This document shows positions 17,204 to 28,078 of a stretch of DNA of 34,652 nt, one piece after another (position 1 is the stretch's first letter; each line of letters begins with the position of its first letter). The notes below the pieces were generated by a model. It searched no databases. It was given only the letters and a program-made list of their open reading frames with translations, and was not told where the DNA came from. A program made the position numbers and the translations under genes. The stretch is taken from positions 1 through 34,652 of the forward strand of contig JAHEBN010000023.1 of the NCBI GenBank assembly GCA_024645245.1, in the 5' to 3' direction. The DNA is from Jiulongibacter sp. (GTDB lineage: Bacteria; Bacteroidota; Bacteroidia; Cytophagales; Spirosomataceae).

Positions 17204-18507
17204 ATAATCAGGAAATACAAAATGTAAAAAACCGATTCGAAATAATCGGTAATGCCCCTTCACTTAACTATGCATTAAGTGTTGCGATCCAAGTTGCCCC
17301 CACCGACCTTACCGTTATGATTACCGGTGAAAGTGGTAGTGGTAAAGAATCATTTTCGAAAATAATTCATGGCCTGAGCTCCAGAAAACACGGCCCATTT
17401 ATAGCAATAAACTGCGGGGCTATTCCTGAAGGCACCATCGATTCGGAGTTATTCGGACATATAAAGGGATCATTTACCGGGGCCTTAGATGATAGAAAGG
17501 GCTATTTTGAAACCACAGACAAAGGCACTATTTTTCTTGATGAAATAGGAGAAATGCCTATGGGAACTCAGGCAAGACTATTAAGGGTACTTGAAAATGG
17601 CGAATTTATTCCTGTTGGATCTTCAAAAGTAAAAAAAACGGATGTTCGTGTAGTAGCTGCTACCAATGTTAATCTGCTGGATGCTGTTGAAAAAGGCAAG
17701 TTCAGAGAAGATTTGTATTATAGATTGAGTACAGTACCCATTAATGTACCGCCTTTAAGAGATCGCGGATTTGATATTGAACTCCTCTTTATAAAATTCA
17801 GTACCGATTTTGCTGAAAAAAACAAAATAGTGCCTGTACAGTTAACAGAAGGAGCTCGAAAACTACTAACCAATTTCAGATTTCCGGGAAATATACGCCA
17901 ACTTAAAAATATTGCAGAACAAATAAGCCTGCTTGAGCAAGACCGGATAATTACCGGTGAATTAATGCAAAAATATCTGCCTGATAATCAACGAAGTGGA
18001 TTTCCTGCATTATTAAGCCAGTTTGGCGGCGGTAGCGACATTTCAGAAAGAGAAATATTGTATAAAGTCTTGTTCGACATGAGAAAAGACGTTACCGAAC
18101 TTAAAAAATTGGTTTTCACATTGATAAATGACGGAGAAATAAATCCGGGATATTTGCATAAAAATAATGCTCTTTTTAGTGAAATAAATGGAAGCCATCC
18201 CGTAAAAACTGACTTATCTGAGTTAAGTCTTCTTGAAAATCCGGTCATTGTGCCAGAATACAATCCCGAAGATGATAGACACATAGTTACCATAGATAAT
18301 CTGCAACAGTCCAGAGAAAATGTGGAAGATATCACTCATGAAACAGAAGAAGAATCCTTATCTCTGGAGCGGAATGAGAAAGAAATGATTGTAAAAGCAT
18401 TACGTAAAAACAATTTTAAACGTAAATATGCAGCTCAGGATCTTGGAATTTCGGAGAGAACCTTATACCGGAAAATAAAACAGTACGACATAGAAGATGA
18501 AAAATAA
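17197..18507 (+). CDS. Sigma-54-dependent activator without receiver domain
   Basis: 436-aa bacterial enhancer-binding protein with almost no N-terminal regulatory domain (about 15 residues). AAA+ domain: Walker A GESGSGKE (44-51), Walker [11 protein letters not shown] (110-119), and the loop that contacts sigma-54 is GSFTGA (91-96), a serine variant of [17 protein letters not shown] marks the C-terminal AAA+ subdomain. A long linker (about 265-385), acidic and low in conservation, separates it from a Fis-type HTH (about 390-432, [23 protein letters not shown]). Without a sensor domain its activity is probably set by expression level or partner proteins. ATG overlaps miaB by 7 bases and the 3' end overlaps lptE by 11, so it is fixed within an LPS-assembly operon. 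This type in this position is a pattern I believe is conserved across Bacteroidota. Confidence 0.92.
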   Translation: MLNNQEIQNVKNRFEIIGNAPSLNYALSVAIQVAPTDLTVMITGESGSGKESFSKIIHGLSSRKHGPFIAINCGAIPEGTIDSELFGHIKGSFTGALDDRKGYFETTDKGTIFLDEIGEMPMGTQARLLRVLENGEFIPVGSSKVKKTDVRVVAATNVNLLDAVEKGKFREDLYYRLSTVPINVPPLRDRGFDIELLFIKFSTDFAEKNKIVPVQLTEGARKLLTNFRFPGNIRQLKNIAEQISLLEQDRIITGELMQKYLPDNQRSGFPALLSQFGGGSDISEREILYKVLFDMRKDVTELKKLVFTLINDGEINPGYLHKNNALFSEINGSHPVKTDLSELSLLENPVIVPEYNPEDDRHIVTIDNLQQSRENVEDITHETEEESLSLERNEKEMIVKALRKNNFKRKYAAQDLGISERTLYRKIKQYDIEDEK

Positions 18508-19018
18508 AGTTAAAATTACTCTTTTAAGGAGTTTTAGTCTCTTTGTCTTTACACTTTACTGCTATTCGTGTAAAATATATTCATTTACAGGAACCACTTT
18601 ATCATCGGACTTAAAGTCCATTACCATTCAGAATTTTTCAATGGCTACTGCCGGCGGACCTCAAAATCTCACCCTTAATTTTAACGAAAAATTAAAAGAA
18701 TATTATCAGAGAAACACGAATTTAAAACTTGTACCTCAAGAAGGAGACCTTTTTCTGGCAGGAGCAATTACGGCTTATGAGCAATCACCGGTATCTGCCA
18801 CTGCCGGCGATAAAGCTGCGTTAAACAGACTTACCATTCGTGTAGATGTGCAATTTCAAAACAAACTTACACCAGATGAAGATTTCGAAAAAGAATTCTC
18901 ATTTTATCAGGATTTCTCACAGGAACAATCTCTAAATGACGTGGAAGCCGCATTAGTGCCTAAAATCCTGGATCAATTAGTCCTTAATATTTTCAACGAT
19001 ACAGCGGCACAATGGTAG
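18497..19018 (+). CDS. lptE: LPS-assembly lipoprotein LptE
   Basis: 173-aa lipoprotein that plugs the LptD barrel in the outer membrane during LPS delivery. The signal peptide (LLRSFSLFVFTLYCYSC) ends at a cysteine at residue 25, followed by KIYSFTGTTL, the usual start of Bacteroidota LptE. Segments SITIQNFSM, NLTLNFNEKLKEYYQRNTNLKLV, GDLFLAGAITAYEQSP and NRLTIRVDVQFQNKL match the LptE core. Length is normal. The ATG at 18497 overlaps the activator's end by 11 bases and the stop overlaps the next gene by 7. The LptE family is diverged, but the NRLTI.V.V.F.N segment plus lipobox is good evidence. Confidence 0.88.
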   Translation: MKNKVKITLLRSFSLFVFTLYCYSCKIYSFTGTTLSSDLKSITIQNFSMATAGGPQNLTLNFNEKLKEYYQRNTNLKLVPQEGDLFLAGAITAYEQSPVSATAGDKAALNRLTIRVDVQFQNKLTPDEDFEKEFSFYQDFSQEQSLNDVEAALVPKILDQLVLNIFNDTAAQW

Positions 19019-19350
19019 ATAAAATTACATTCAATTCACTCTTAAGTAAAAAATCCGGTTACAATCAAGATGAATACGACTGGTTGATTAGTAAGCTAAA
19101 AGATAATCCCGGATTTTGGCCGGGGCGAAAACTATTCTTAAGACTTTCAGAGGAATTAGAAATTAATGACACCTTCTGGCAAGAACAAAAACAATTATTT
19201 GATCATTATTTATCACATTTACTGAAGGAAGAAAAAAAAGTTGAATATAAAAACCCAACACCTTGTAAAACTGAAGAACAAAAGGAAATTCTGGAGAATT
19301 ACCTTAAATCTCCTGTTTACCTTCCTGATCCGAGGCAACTTTTGCTATAA
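19012..19350 (+). CDS. Conserved hypothetical cytoplasmic protein, last gene of the miaB-lptE operon
   Basis: 112-aa soluble, acidic, lysine/glutamate-rich protein with no signal peptide, membrane segment or motif I recognise. Mostly helical by appearance (NQDEYDWLISKLKDNPG, RKLFLRLSEELEINDTFWQEQKQLFDHYLSHLL), with a C-terminal segment LPDPRQLLL. ATG at 19012 overlaps the lptE stop by 7 bases, so it is translationally linked to lptE. Codon use resembles its neighbours. Consistent placement suggests a partner of LPS export or of the activator, but this is inference only. Function unknown. Confidence 0.7.
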   Translation: MVDKITFNSLLSKKSGYNQDEYDWLISKLKDNPGFWPGRKLFLRLSEELEINDTFWQEQKQLFDHYLSHLLKEEKKVEYKNPTPCKTEEQKEILENYLKSPVYLPDPRQLLL

Positions 19351-19360
19351 ATATTCAGTA

Positions 19361-19390
19361 TTTACTAACTGACCTGTGTTTTTTAGTAAA
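19361..19390. repeat. Inverted repeat between the lptE operon and secG
   Basis: TTTACTAA (19361-19368) and TTAGTAAA (19383-19390) are perfect inverted copies around a 14-base spacer. It lies just after the 112-aa gene and before the secG start at 19447. It may be a weak terminator of the operon or an operator; there is no T-run directly after it, which argues against a standard terminator. A TTACTTTG element (19399-19406), one base off the -7 consensus, follows. Confidence 0.4.
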
Positions 19391-19446
19391 AATTGTACTT
19401 ACTTTGCATCCCAATTATCAAGAATACACAAATACAAGTTTAAAAT

Positions 19447-19803
19447 ATGTCAGCAATTATTATTCTTATGATGGTGGTCGCTATATTATTGATCATCGTT
19501 ATTCTAGTTCAAAATCCAAAAGGTGGCGGCCTTTCAAGTGAGTTTGGAGGTTCTACAAGCCAAATGTTTGGTGTACAAAAAACAGGAGATATCCTGGAAC
19601 AACTTACCTGGGGATTTTTTGCATTTATTGTGGTAGGTGCCCTTGTTTCGGGAATATTCCTAAAAACAAATGAAAGCTCAAGCAATTCTGAATTCGATGT
19701 AGAGCGTTCACAAGCAGCTCCGGTAGCTGCACCTTCTGCATTGCCAGCTGCACCGGCTCAATCAACACCTACTGAAACTTTACCAGCTGCACCAGCTAAT
19801 TAA
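19447..19803 (+). CDS. secG: Protein translocase subunit SecG
   Basis: 118-aa inner-membrane subunit of the SecYEG channel. Two hydrophobic segments (about 4-22, and 55-76) flank the conserved loop VQNPKGGGLSSEFGGS, the family hallmark. The C-terminal tail (about 85-118) is a low-complexity Ala/Pro-rich stretch (AAPVAAPSALPAAPAQ). The tail is normal for Bacteroidota SecG and makes the protein longer than the proteobacterial form. ATG at 19447, about 40 bases after a degenerate -7 element. A good terminator follows, so the gene is probably transcribed alone. Confidence 0.93.
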   Translation: MSAIIILMMVVAILLIIVILVQNPKGGGLSSEFGGSTSQMFGVQKTGDILEQLTWGFFAFIVVGALVSGIFLKTNESSSNSEFDVERSQAAPVAAPSALPAAPAQSTPTETLPAAPAN

Positions 19804-19820
19804 GGTTTTAAACAGATATT

Positions 19821-19857
19821 AAAAAAATCCTGGTTTCTTCGAAATCAGGATTTTTTT
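19821..19857 (+). terminator. secG terminator
   Basis: A long hairpin: AAAAAAATCCTG pairs with CAGGATTTTTTT, with the inner bases (GTTTC/GAAAT, TTC loop) also pairing, followed directly by T-rich DNA. It may serve both the secG gene and the convergent gene that ends at 19879. Confidence 0.85.
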
Positions 19858-19878
19858 ATGGTCAATTGCTTCTGACTG

Positions 19879-20352
19879 TCAATATCTGGATACGGTAAGA
19901 ATACCTGCTATTAAAAGTAATACGTAAATTAAGCTAATGTACCCATATGCCACGATACAACCAGTTAATGCTTTTTTGGTAAGGGCTTTATCATTATCTG
20001 AAAATAAGTTCCCAATAATTCCCAGACAAAATCCCCATAAAAAAGCTGAGATACCCAATGTGTTTTCACTTTCAGAAATAGCCAAAAAAGCATAATTAGC
20101 ATTGCCGTCTATACCTGCGGTTAAATCCGGCCGACTAGTTGTAATGCTGGTAAGGGTTTTACCCGGATTTTGAAGAAGGTATAATTCGAGTTCAAATACT
20201 TTTTTAAATGTCTGTTCTAAATCTGTTGGGTATTCAGTAGGATTTGCCAATGAATTGGAGACCGAAATTGTAAAAAACAAAAAAGCAAAGCAGCCTTTTT
20301 TTCTAAAAATGAATTTAGTTTTTATGGATTTTACTGACAGAATAGCACCCAA
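19879..20352 (-). CDS. Small exported/membrane protein of unknown function
   Basis: 157-aa frame opening with TTG at 20352; no ATG is available before the signal-like segment. Residues about 15-36 (FRKKGCFAFLFFTISVSNSLA) look like a signal peptide with a cleavage site after SLA. The mature part is soluble up to about 98, then has two hydrophobic stretches (about 99-115 SAFLWGFCLGIIGNLF, and 131-154 CIVAYGYISLIYVLLLIAGIL). The segment FLWGFCLGIIG..FSDNDKALTKKALTGCIV is like small Bacteroidota membrane proteins of unknown function, in my recollection. Convergent with secG and divergent from groES, whose regulatory region abuts its start. The start codon is not secure. Confidence 0.6.
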   Translation of the reverse strand: MGAILSVKSIKTKFIFRKKGCFAFLFFTISVSNSLANPTEYPTDLEQTFKKVFELELYLLQNPGKTLTSITTSRPDLTAGIDGNANYAFLAISESENTLGISAFLWGFCLGIIGNLFSDNDKALTKKALTGCIVAYGYISLIYVLLLIAGILTVSRY

Positions 20353-20397
20353 AACAATGCCAAATCAGGTTGACATTCGCCATTTTTAACACTTTAT

Positions 20398-20482
20398 CCT
20401 GACATGCCTGTAAAAATGTCAGGAATGCTCACTTTTATTACCCGTGGCAGATAATTTGATCACCCTATGGCAGATACGTTTT
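20398..20482 (+). promoter_or_regulatory. groESL upstream control region with repeated half-sites
   Basis: Region 20353-20515 holds several ordered elements. An inverted repeat CCTGACAT (20398-20405) / ATGTCAGG (20416-20423) has a 10-base spacer. TGGCAGATA occurs twice as a direct repeat at 20445 and 20468, 23 bases apart. The second copy runs into TACGTTTT (20475-20482), one base off the -7 consensus, about 34 bases before the groES ATG. CTGACA, TGTCAG and TGGCAG are versions of the TGnCAG half-site in the miaB promoter. Placement at groESL makes a heat-shock or envelope-stress signal plausible. The controlling protein is unknown. Confidence 0.5.
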
Positions 20483-20515
20483 AATTAATCAAAAACCTAA
20501 AACAGTTATATAACT

Positions 20516-20791
20516 ATGTCAGTAAATGTTAAACCTTTAGCAGATAGAGTGTTAATAGAAGCAGCTCCTGCTGAAGAAAAAACAGCTTTCGGAATTATCA
20601 TTCCGGATACAGCCAAAGAAAAGCCTCAAAAAGGTATAGTGGTGGCAGTTGGGCCAGGTAAGAAAGATGAGCCGGTTACCGTAAAAGTTGGTGATTCTGT
20701 GCTTTATGGCAAATATGCCGGTACTGAACTCGTAGTTGATGGTAAAGAATACCTGATCATGCGTGAATCTGATATCTACGCAATAGTTTAA
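20516..20791 (+). CDS. groES: Co-chaperonin GroES
   Basis: 91-aa heptameric lid of the GroEL chaperonin. N-terminal [20 protein letters not shown], then the mobile loop segment [24 protein letters not shown], and the C-terminal [35 protein letters not shown] are textbook GroES. The mobile loop reads AFGIIIPD rather than the common GGIVL-type, consistent with other Bacteroidota. It lies 47 bases before groEL and forms the usual bicistronic operon, with repeated TGnCAG sites upstream. Confidence 0.97.
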   Translation: MSVNVKPLADRVLIEAAPAEEKTAFGIIIPDTAKEKPQKGIVVAVGPGKKDEPVTVKVGDSVLYGKYAGTELVVDGKEYLIMRESDIYAIV

Positions 20792-20826
20792 TTTTCTTTA
20801 TTCTCCATTTAAATTAAAAATTTTAA

Positions 20827-22473
<1,647 letters not shown>

Positions 22474-22496
22474 TTGATATTTGTTCATTCGATAGC

Positions 22497-22531
22497 AAAG
22501 GCCCTTTTCTTAATAGATAAGGGCCTTTATA
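22497..22531 (+). terminator. groESL terminator
   Basis: AAAGGCCCTT (22497-22506) pairs perfectly with AAGGGCCTTT (22519-22528), followed by T/A-rich DNA. A strong rho-independent terminator 24 bases after the groEL stop. Confidence 0.85.
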
Positions 22532-22597
22532 TTTTTACAAGGTATTATGAAGTTTAGCATCATTTTTGCACAAATAATTTTGAGTAGACTTTACAAA

Positions 22598-23401
22598 ATG
22601 AACAAATTATTACTAACAGGATTTATATTCCTTGCTTTTGCATGTGCAAAAAATGATAACATCATCCAAATTGGAGACTATGTTGAGGGTCAGGCTAAAG
22701 GCTCCTGCAAGGTCGCATCCAATACACGTATAAATGGCTCACGAATAGGCTTTTCTTATAAAGATGGGAAATTGGAAGGTTTGACCGGCTTTCCTGATTT
22801 TGATACATTTGAATACAACGGAAGTCTTATTTCAGCGGCATCCAACTCACGGGATAAAAGTTATAAAGTAAATTTCACTTATAATGACAATAATCAAATT
22901 TCCGAAATAATATTTGATGGAAGAGATAGTCAGGGTCGTCTTTTCAAACATACTTCTTTACTGGTATATAATAAAGACAACAGGATACAGGAATTAATAC
23001 TCGATTTACCCGTATTTGAAGATAAACTTTCAACCTTTCTGGAATACGATAATAACGGTAATGTAAAAAAAATATCTGCCAAGGTCTACGGTGAATTACA
23101 ACCACTATTAGAAAATATCAGTTTTGATGACAAGAGAAGTCCCTATTTAAATCAAAAAATTGGCCCTATACTTACCTATTTTATGATATATGCCCTGGTG
23201 CAAGGCGGAGAAAACTTAAGCTATTACTTAAATCAAAATAATGTTACACAATCAACCGTCTATAGCAATAATGAAAAAATTGAATTTGGTTATCAGTATG
23301 AGTATAATGCAAATGGTTATCCCATCAAAACCGATATCTCTCAAAACAAAAACAACCGATTGAAAAGCTTGAATGAGTATTTTGATTATTTATGTGAATA
23401 G
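22598..23401 (+). CDS. Uncharacterised lipoprotein with YD-like repeats
   Basis: 267-aa protein. I use the ATG at 22598, which begins the lipoprotein signal MNKLLLTGFIFLAFAC, with C16 as the lipidated residue followed by AKND; the longer frame from 22547 would add a non-signal extension. The mature part contains beta-rich segments of the type Y.D.GKLEGL, FTYNDNNQISEI, LLVYNKDNRIQEL, FLEYDNNGNVKKI and YEYNANGYPIKTD, i.e. spaced Y-x-x-x-G/N motifs like YD/RHS-type or DUF4595-like surface lipoproteins. No catalytic motif seen. Stands alone between groEL and pyrG. Aspartate after +2 is absent (Ala at +2), consistent with outer-membrane sorting in other bacteria. Function unknown. Confidence 0.7.
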   Translation: MNKLLLTGFIFLAFACAKNDNIIQIGDYVEGQAKGSCKVASNTRINGSRIGFSYKDGKLEGLTGFPDFDTFEYNGSLISAASNSRDKSYKVNFTYNDNNQISEIIFDGRDSQGRLFKHTSLLVYNKDNRIQELILDLPVFEDKLSTFLEYDNNGNVKKISAKVYGELQPLLENISFDDKRSPYLNQKIGPILTYFMIYALVQGGENLSYYLNQNNVTQSTVYSNNEKIEFGYQYEYNANGYPIKTDISQNKNNRLKSLNEYFDYLCE

Positions 23402-23451
23402 TAAAAAGCTGAGCAGCAAACACTTCAATTTTTTTATTTCTTAATTGCTAA

Positions 23452-25158
<1,707 letters not shown>

Positions 25159-25235
25159 AATAAATCCTGACTCTTATTCCGGCGAAAACAGGAAATTCTG
25201 AAAATAAAAAAAGAGTAAACTCTGTGTTTTTCTAT

Positions 25236-25271
25236 TAACTTAATATACTTATTTACTTTTGAATTAAGTTA
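25236..25271. repeat. 9-bp inverted repeat upstream of the decarboxylase gene
   Basis: TAACTTAAT (25236-25244) and ATTAAGTTA (25263-25271) are perfect inverted copies with an 18-base spacer. Located in the 281-base non-coding gap 25159-25439, which otherwise holds only AT-rich sequence, a short AGAGTAAACTCT palindrome near 25212 and the second palindrome at 25300. Could be an operator, but AT-rich DNA makes chance repeats more likely. Confidence 0.35.
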
Positions 25272-25299
25272 TTTAACTGTAGTATTTTGAATATAATTG

Positions 25300-25316
25300 T
25301 TTTAACTATGTTAAAA
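25300..25316. promoter_or_regulatory. Palindrome TTTTAAC-TAT-GTTAAAA (candidate operator)
   Basis: A perfect 7-bp inverted repeat with a 3-base centre, about 124 bases upstream of the decarboxylase ATG. The compact dyad resembles a dimeric regulator's operator more than a terminator, since no T-run or GC-rich stem is present. The binding protein is not in the window as far as I can see. Confidence 0.35.
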
Positions 25317-25439
25317 TAACTATTGAATTCTCCAGCTTTTAATCTCCCGGATATTCCAAATAAATTAATCAAATAATGCTCCTTTCCCCGATAAGAGTTC
25401 GTTAAAAATATTACTTTTATCCTATTATATCATCAACAA

Positions 25440-26660
25440 ATGAAATTCTGGAAGAAACAAACTCATTCGGAAATAACCGAAAGAATTAGAGCTGCATTAA
25501 ATCAAAATCAAAGTTTTTACAAGGAGCCAATTTTCGGTATGCCCTGTTCTTATCTAGATCCTTTGATTTTTCCGGAGAGTAGTCCAATTCTGGCTGATGC
25601 TCCATATCTTCAAACACTGATTAATAATCCCAATCACATAGGATGCCATACTTTGGCCACATCTGAAACCATATTTTCCGGCACCCAGGAAATAGAAAAA
25701 TATCTGATTGAGCTGTGTAGTGTTGATATTTTTAAGGCCAATGAACAAGAAATTGATGGCTATGTTGCCTCAGGTGGAACGGAGTCTAATATTCAAGCAT
25801 TATGGGTTTACAGAAATTACTTTTTAAAGGAATTCAATGCTACGAATCATCAAATTTCGGTTTGTTGCTCCTTTGATACCCATTATTCCATTGTAAAAGG
25901 ATGTGATCTTCTGTCAATTTCGTTACATCAAATACCGGTAATGGAAAATCGACAAATTAGAATTGATGTGTTAATTGAAAAATTAGCTCAACTTAAAAAG
26001 AATGGTGTGCAAAACATTATTTATATCCTGAATATGATGACCACTATGTTTGGCTCAGTAGATGAATCAGAGGCAATTATAGAAGTATTAAAGCAATCGG
26101 GGTTAAATTTCAAAATTCATGTCGATGGTGCTTATGGTGGCTTTTTTTATCCATTTTCAAATCCGGAAAATTCTCTGAATTTCGAAAATGAAAACATCAA
26201 TTCTATCACCGTTGATGCTCATAAAATGGTTCAGGCACCATATGGCACAGGTATATTCCTGATTCGAAAAGGTTTTATGAAATACACGCATACCTCAAGT
26301 GCTAAATACGTAAAGGGAGAAGATTATACTTTGGTCGGCAGTCGCTCAGGAGCCAATGCCATTGCAGTATGGATGATATTAATGAAACATGGCCCTTACG
26401 GTTGGATTGAAAAAGTAAATATTTTGCTTCACAGAGCAAAATGGTTAGAAAATGAATTAAACAAAAGGTCGGTTTGTTGTTTTAGGGAAAATTATTCAAA
26501 TATAATTACTATAAAAGCTGAACATCTTAATGAAAATATTATTGCCAAGTATTACCTGGTACCAGACAGTCACGATTCTCCGGCTTGGTATAAAATAGTA
26601 ATTATGGATCATGTTAACTCAGATTTATTGCATGAATTTTTATTGGATTTAGGCATCTGA
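25440..26660 (+). CDS. Group II PLP-dependent amino-acid decarboxylase-like protein
   Basis: 406-aa enzyme of the fold type I pyridoxal-dependent decarboxylase family (Pfam Pyridoxal_deC; relatives include histidine, tyrosine/aspartate MfnA-type and sphingosine-phosphate-lyase enzymes). GYVASGGTESNIQALW is the phosphate-binding segment. H148 in FDTHYSI probably stacks on the cofactor. D229 in HVDGAYGGFF pairs with the pyridine nitrogen, and K262 in ITVDAHKMVQAPYG is the Schiff-base lysine. DYTLVGSRSGANAIAVW matches MfnA-like members. All catalytic residues are intact and length is typical of the short forms. Substrate cannot be read from sequence. No signal peptide, so cytosolic. A ceramidase-like gene follows 67 bases downstream on the same strand. 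Confidence 0.85.
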   Translation: MKFWKKQTHSEITERIRAALNQNQSFYKEPIFGMPCSYLDPLIFPESSPILADAPYLQTLINNPNHIGCHTLATSETIFSGTQEIEKYLIELCSVDIFKANEQEIDGYVASGGTESNIQALWVYRNYFLKEFNATNHQISVCCSFDTHYSIVKGCDLLSISLHQIPVMENRQIRIDVLIEKLAQLKKNGVQNIIYILNMMTTMFGSVDESEAIIEVLKQSGLNFKIHVDGAYGGFFYPFSNPENSLNFENENINSITVDAHKMVQAPYGTGIFLIRKGFMKYTHTSSAKYVKGEDYTLVGSRSGANAIAVWMILMKHGPYGWIEKVNILLHRAKWLENELNKRSVCCFRENYSNIITIKAEHLNENIIAKYYLVPDSHDSPAWYKIVIMDHVNSDLLHEFLLDLGI

Positions 26661-26727
26661 TTAGAATTGTCTGATTGTTTTTTTACTTTTTAAGTTTCTT
26701 TTGTAATTAATTAAAATGTTACCTTAA

Positions 26728-28077
26728 ATGAAATTTCTGCAGATTCTAATCCACACGCTATTAGTACTTTTAATAATGACTTTCTTGCTATTGTTATTCT
26801 GTACCAAGCCGGTTACAACTTATCAATTGGATGAAAGTAAGCATTTTAAAAGTTGGAAATCTGAAATTTCAAAACTAAAATTCAAAGCAAACGATGATTC
26901 CTTACAGGAATGGAATATCGGTTGGGCAAAAGTTAACATTACACCAGACCACCCTACTCCAATGGCAGGCTATGGAAACAGGAAAGGTAAACCATTTGAA
27001 GGGATTCACGACTCCTTATATGTGAGATGCATTTACCTTTCTAATGGTACAAACGAAGTAGCATTAGTTTCGGTTGACATGTTGATTATTCCCCCGACTG
27101 TTTATAACATTTTAAAAGCCAAATCAAGTTTGGATGTTTCAAAAATTTACTTGTCAGCAACCCATAGTCACAATAGCCTCGGTGGTTGGTATAATACACT
27201 TGCAGGTAAAGTATTTGCAGGAAATTATATCCCGGAAGTTGAAATAAAGATTAGTAATGCTATTTTAAATTCGATAGCGGAAGCCAAAAGCAAAGCTTCA
27301 ACTGGAAAAATTACTTTCACAAAAGATATCGACCGGGAGGATATTCGAAACAGACTGAATGATAACGAAAACACAATTGATGCAATTATCCGTTCGCTGG
27401 AATTTAAAAAAGATAATGGCCAAAAAGCGGTGATGGTAACTTATGCCGCACATTCTACAGTACTTAATTCGGCTACGATGAAACTATCACGTGATTACCC
27501 TGGAATTTTGGTAGACTCGCTGGAAAATAAAGAATTTAACTTCGCGGAATTTATGGCTGGAGCTGTGGGAAGCATGGGGCCAATAGAAAAAGGCATCGAC
27601 GATTTTGACGAAGTGCAAAACCAGGGAATTGGAGTAAAAAATCACCTGATCAAAAAAAATGATTTCGAAGAACAACTTAACCCCGGCACCCTTATTTGTA
27701 AAGAAATTAAGCTGCCCATGCCGGCTCCTGCCCCTAGAATTGCAGCAAATTTAGCTTTAAGACCCTGGGTTTTTTATTGGCTTTTTGGCCAGGAAGCTGT
27801 TTTTGTAAAAGCTTTAAAAATTGGAAATCTTCTTCTTGTAGGGATGCCATGCGATTTTTCGGGAGAGCTAATGAAATCATTAGATGATTATGCCAGTTCA
27901 AAAGGCCTTGCTTTACTTATCACAAGTTTTAACGGTGGCTATGTGGGGTATATTACGGCAGATGAACATTATAATGAAAACTATTATGAGACACGTACCA
28001 TGAATTGGTATGGACCCAATAACGGAGATTATTTCTCTGAAGTAATCCGCAACCTAATTGATAAAGCTACCAAATAA
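26728..28077 (+). CDS. Membrane-anchored neutral/alkaline ceramidase-like hydrolase
   Basis: 449-aa protein. An N-terminal hydrophobic segment (about 5-25, ILIHTLLVLLIMTFLLLLF) is a signal anchor. It has a cysteine but no good lipobox. The rest matches the N-terminal domain of neutral/alkaline non-lysosomal ceramidases: VGWAK-type start IGWAKVNITPDHPTPMAGYG, SVDMLI, SATHSHNS (H146 and H148, the zinc/active-site segment) and VTYAAHST (H242). FNGGYVGYITADEHY...YETR is the conserved C-terminal active-site region. It is much shorter than the approximately 650-aa secreted ceramidases and lacks the C-terminal Ig-like domain. Ceramide cleavage is therefore only a family-level guess; Bacteroidota also use this domain on other lipids. 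Ends 1 base from the convergent kinase gene. Confidence 0.8.
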   Translation: MKFLQILIHTLLVLLIMTFLLLLFCTKPVTTYQLDESKHFKSWKSEISKLKFKANDDSLQEWNIGWAKVNITPDHPTPMAGYGNRKGKPFEGIHDSLYVRCIYLSNGTNEVALVSVDMLIIPPTVYNILKAKSSLDVSKIYLSATHSHNSLGGWYNTLAGKVFAGNYIPEVEIKISNAILNSIAEAKSKASTGKITFTKDIDREDIRNRLNDNENTIDAIIRSLEFKKDNGQKAVMVTYAAHSTVLNSATMKLSRDYPGILVDSLENKEFNFAEFMAGAVGSMGPIEKGIDDFDEVQNQGIGVKNHLIKKNDFEEQLNPGTLICKEIKLPMPAPAPRIAANLALRPWVFYWLFGQEAVFVKALKIGNLLLVGMPCDFSGELMKSLDDYASSKGLALLITSFNGGYVGYITADEHYNENYYETRTMNWYGPNNGDYFSEVIRNLIDKATK

Positions 28078-28078
28078 A

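Noticed and set aside
17988-18335. 115-codon minus-strand frame inside the sigma-54 activator gene
   Set aside because: Lies opposite the linker region of a clear plus-strand gene; low-complexity serine/leucine-rich translation and no start signal.
20440-20485. Sigma-54 type -24/-12 promoters upstream of groES (TGGCAG-N-TTTGA and TGGCAG-N-TTTTA)
   Set aside because: The GG half fits, but the -12 GC is missing in both copies (GA and TT instead), so they fit a TGnCAG repeat better than a sigma-54 promoter.
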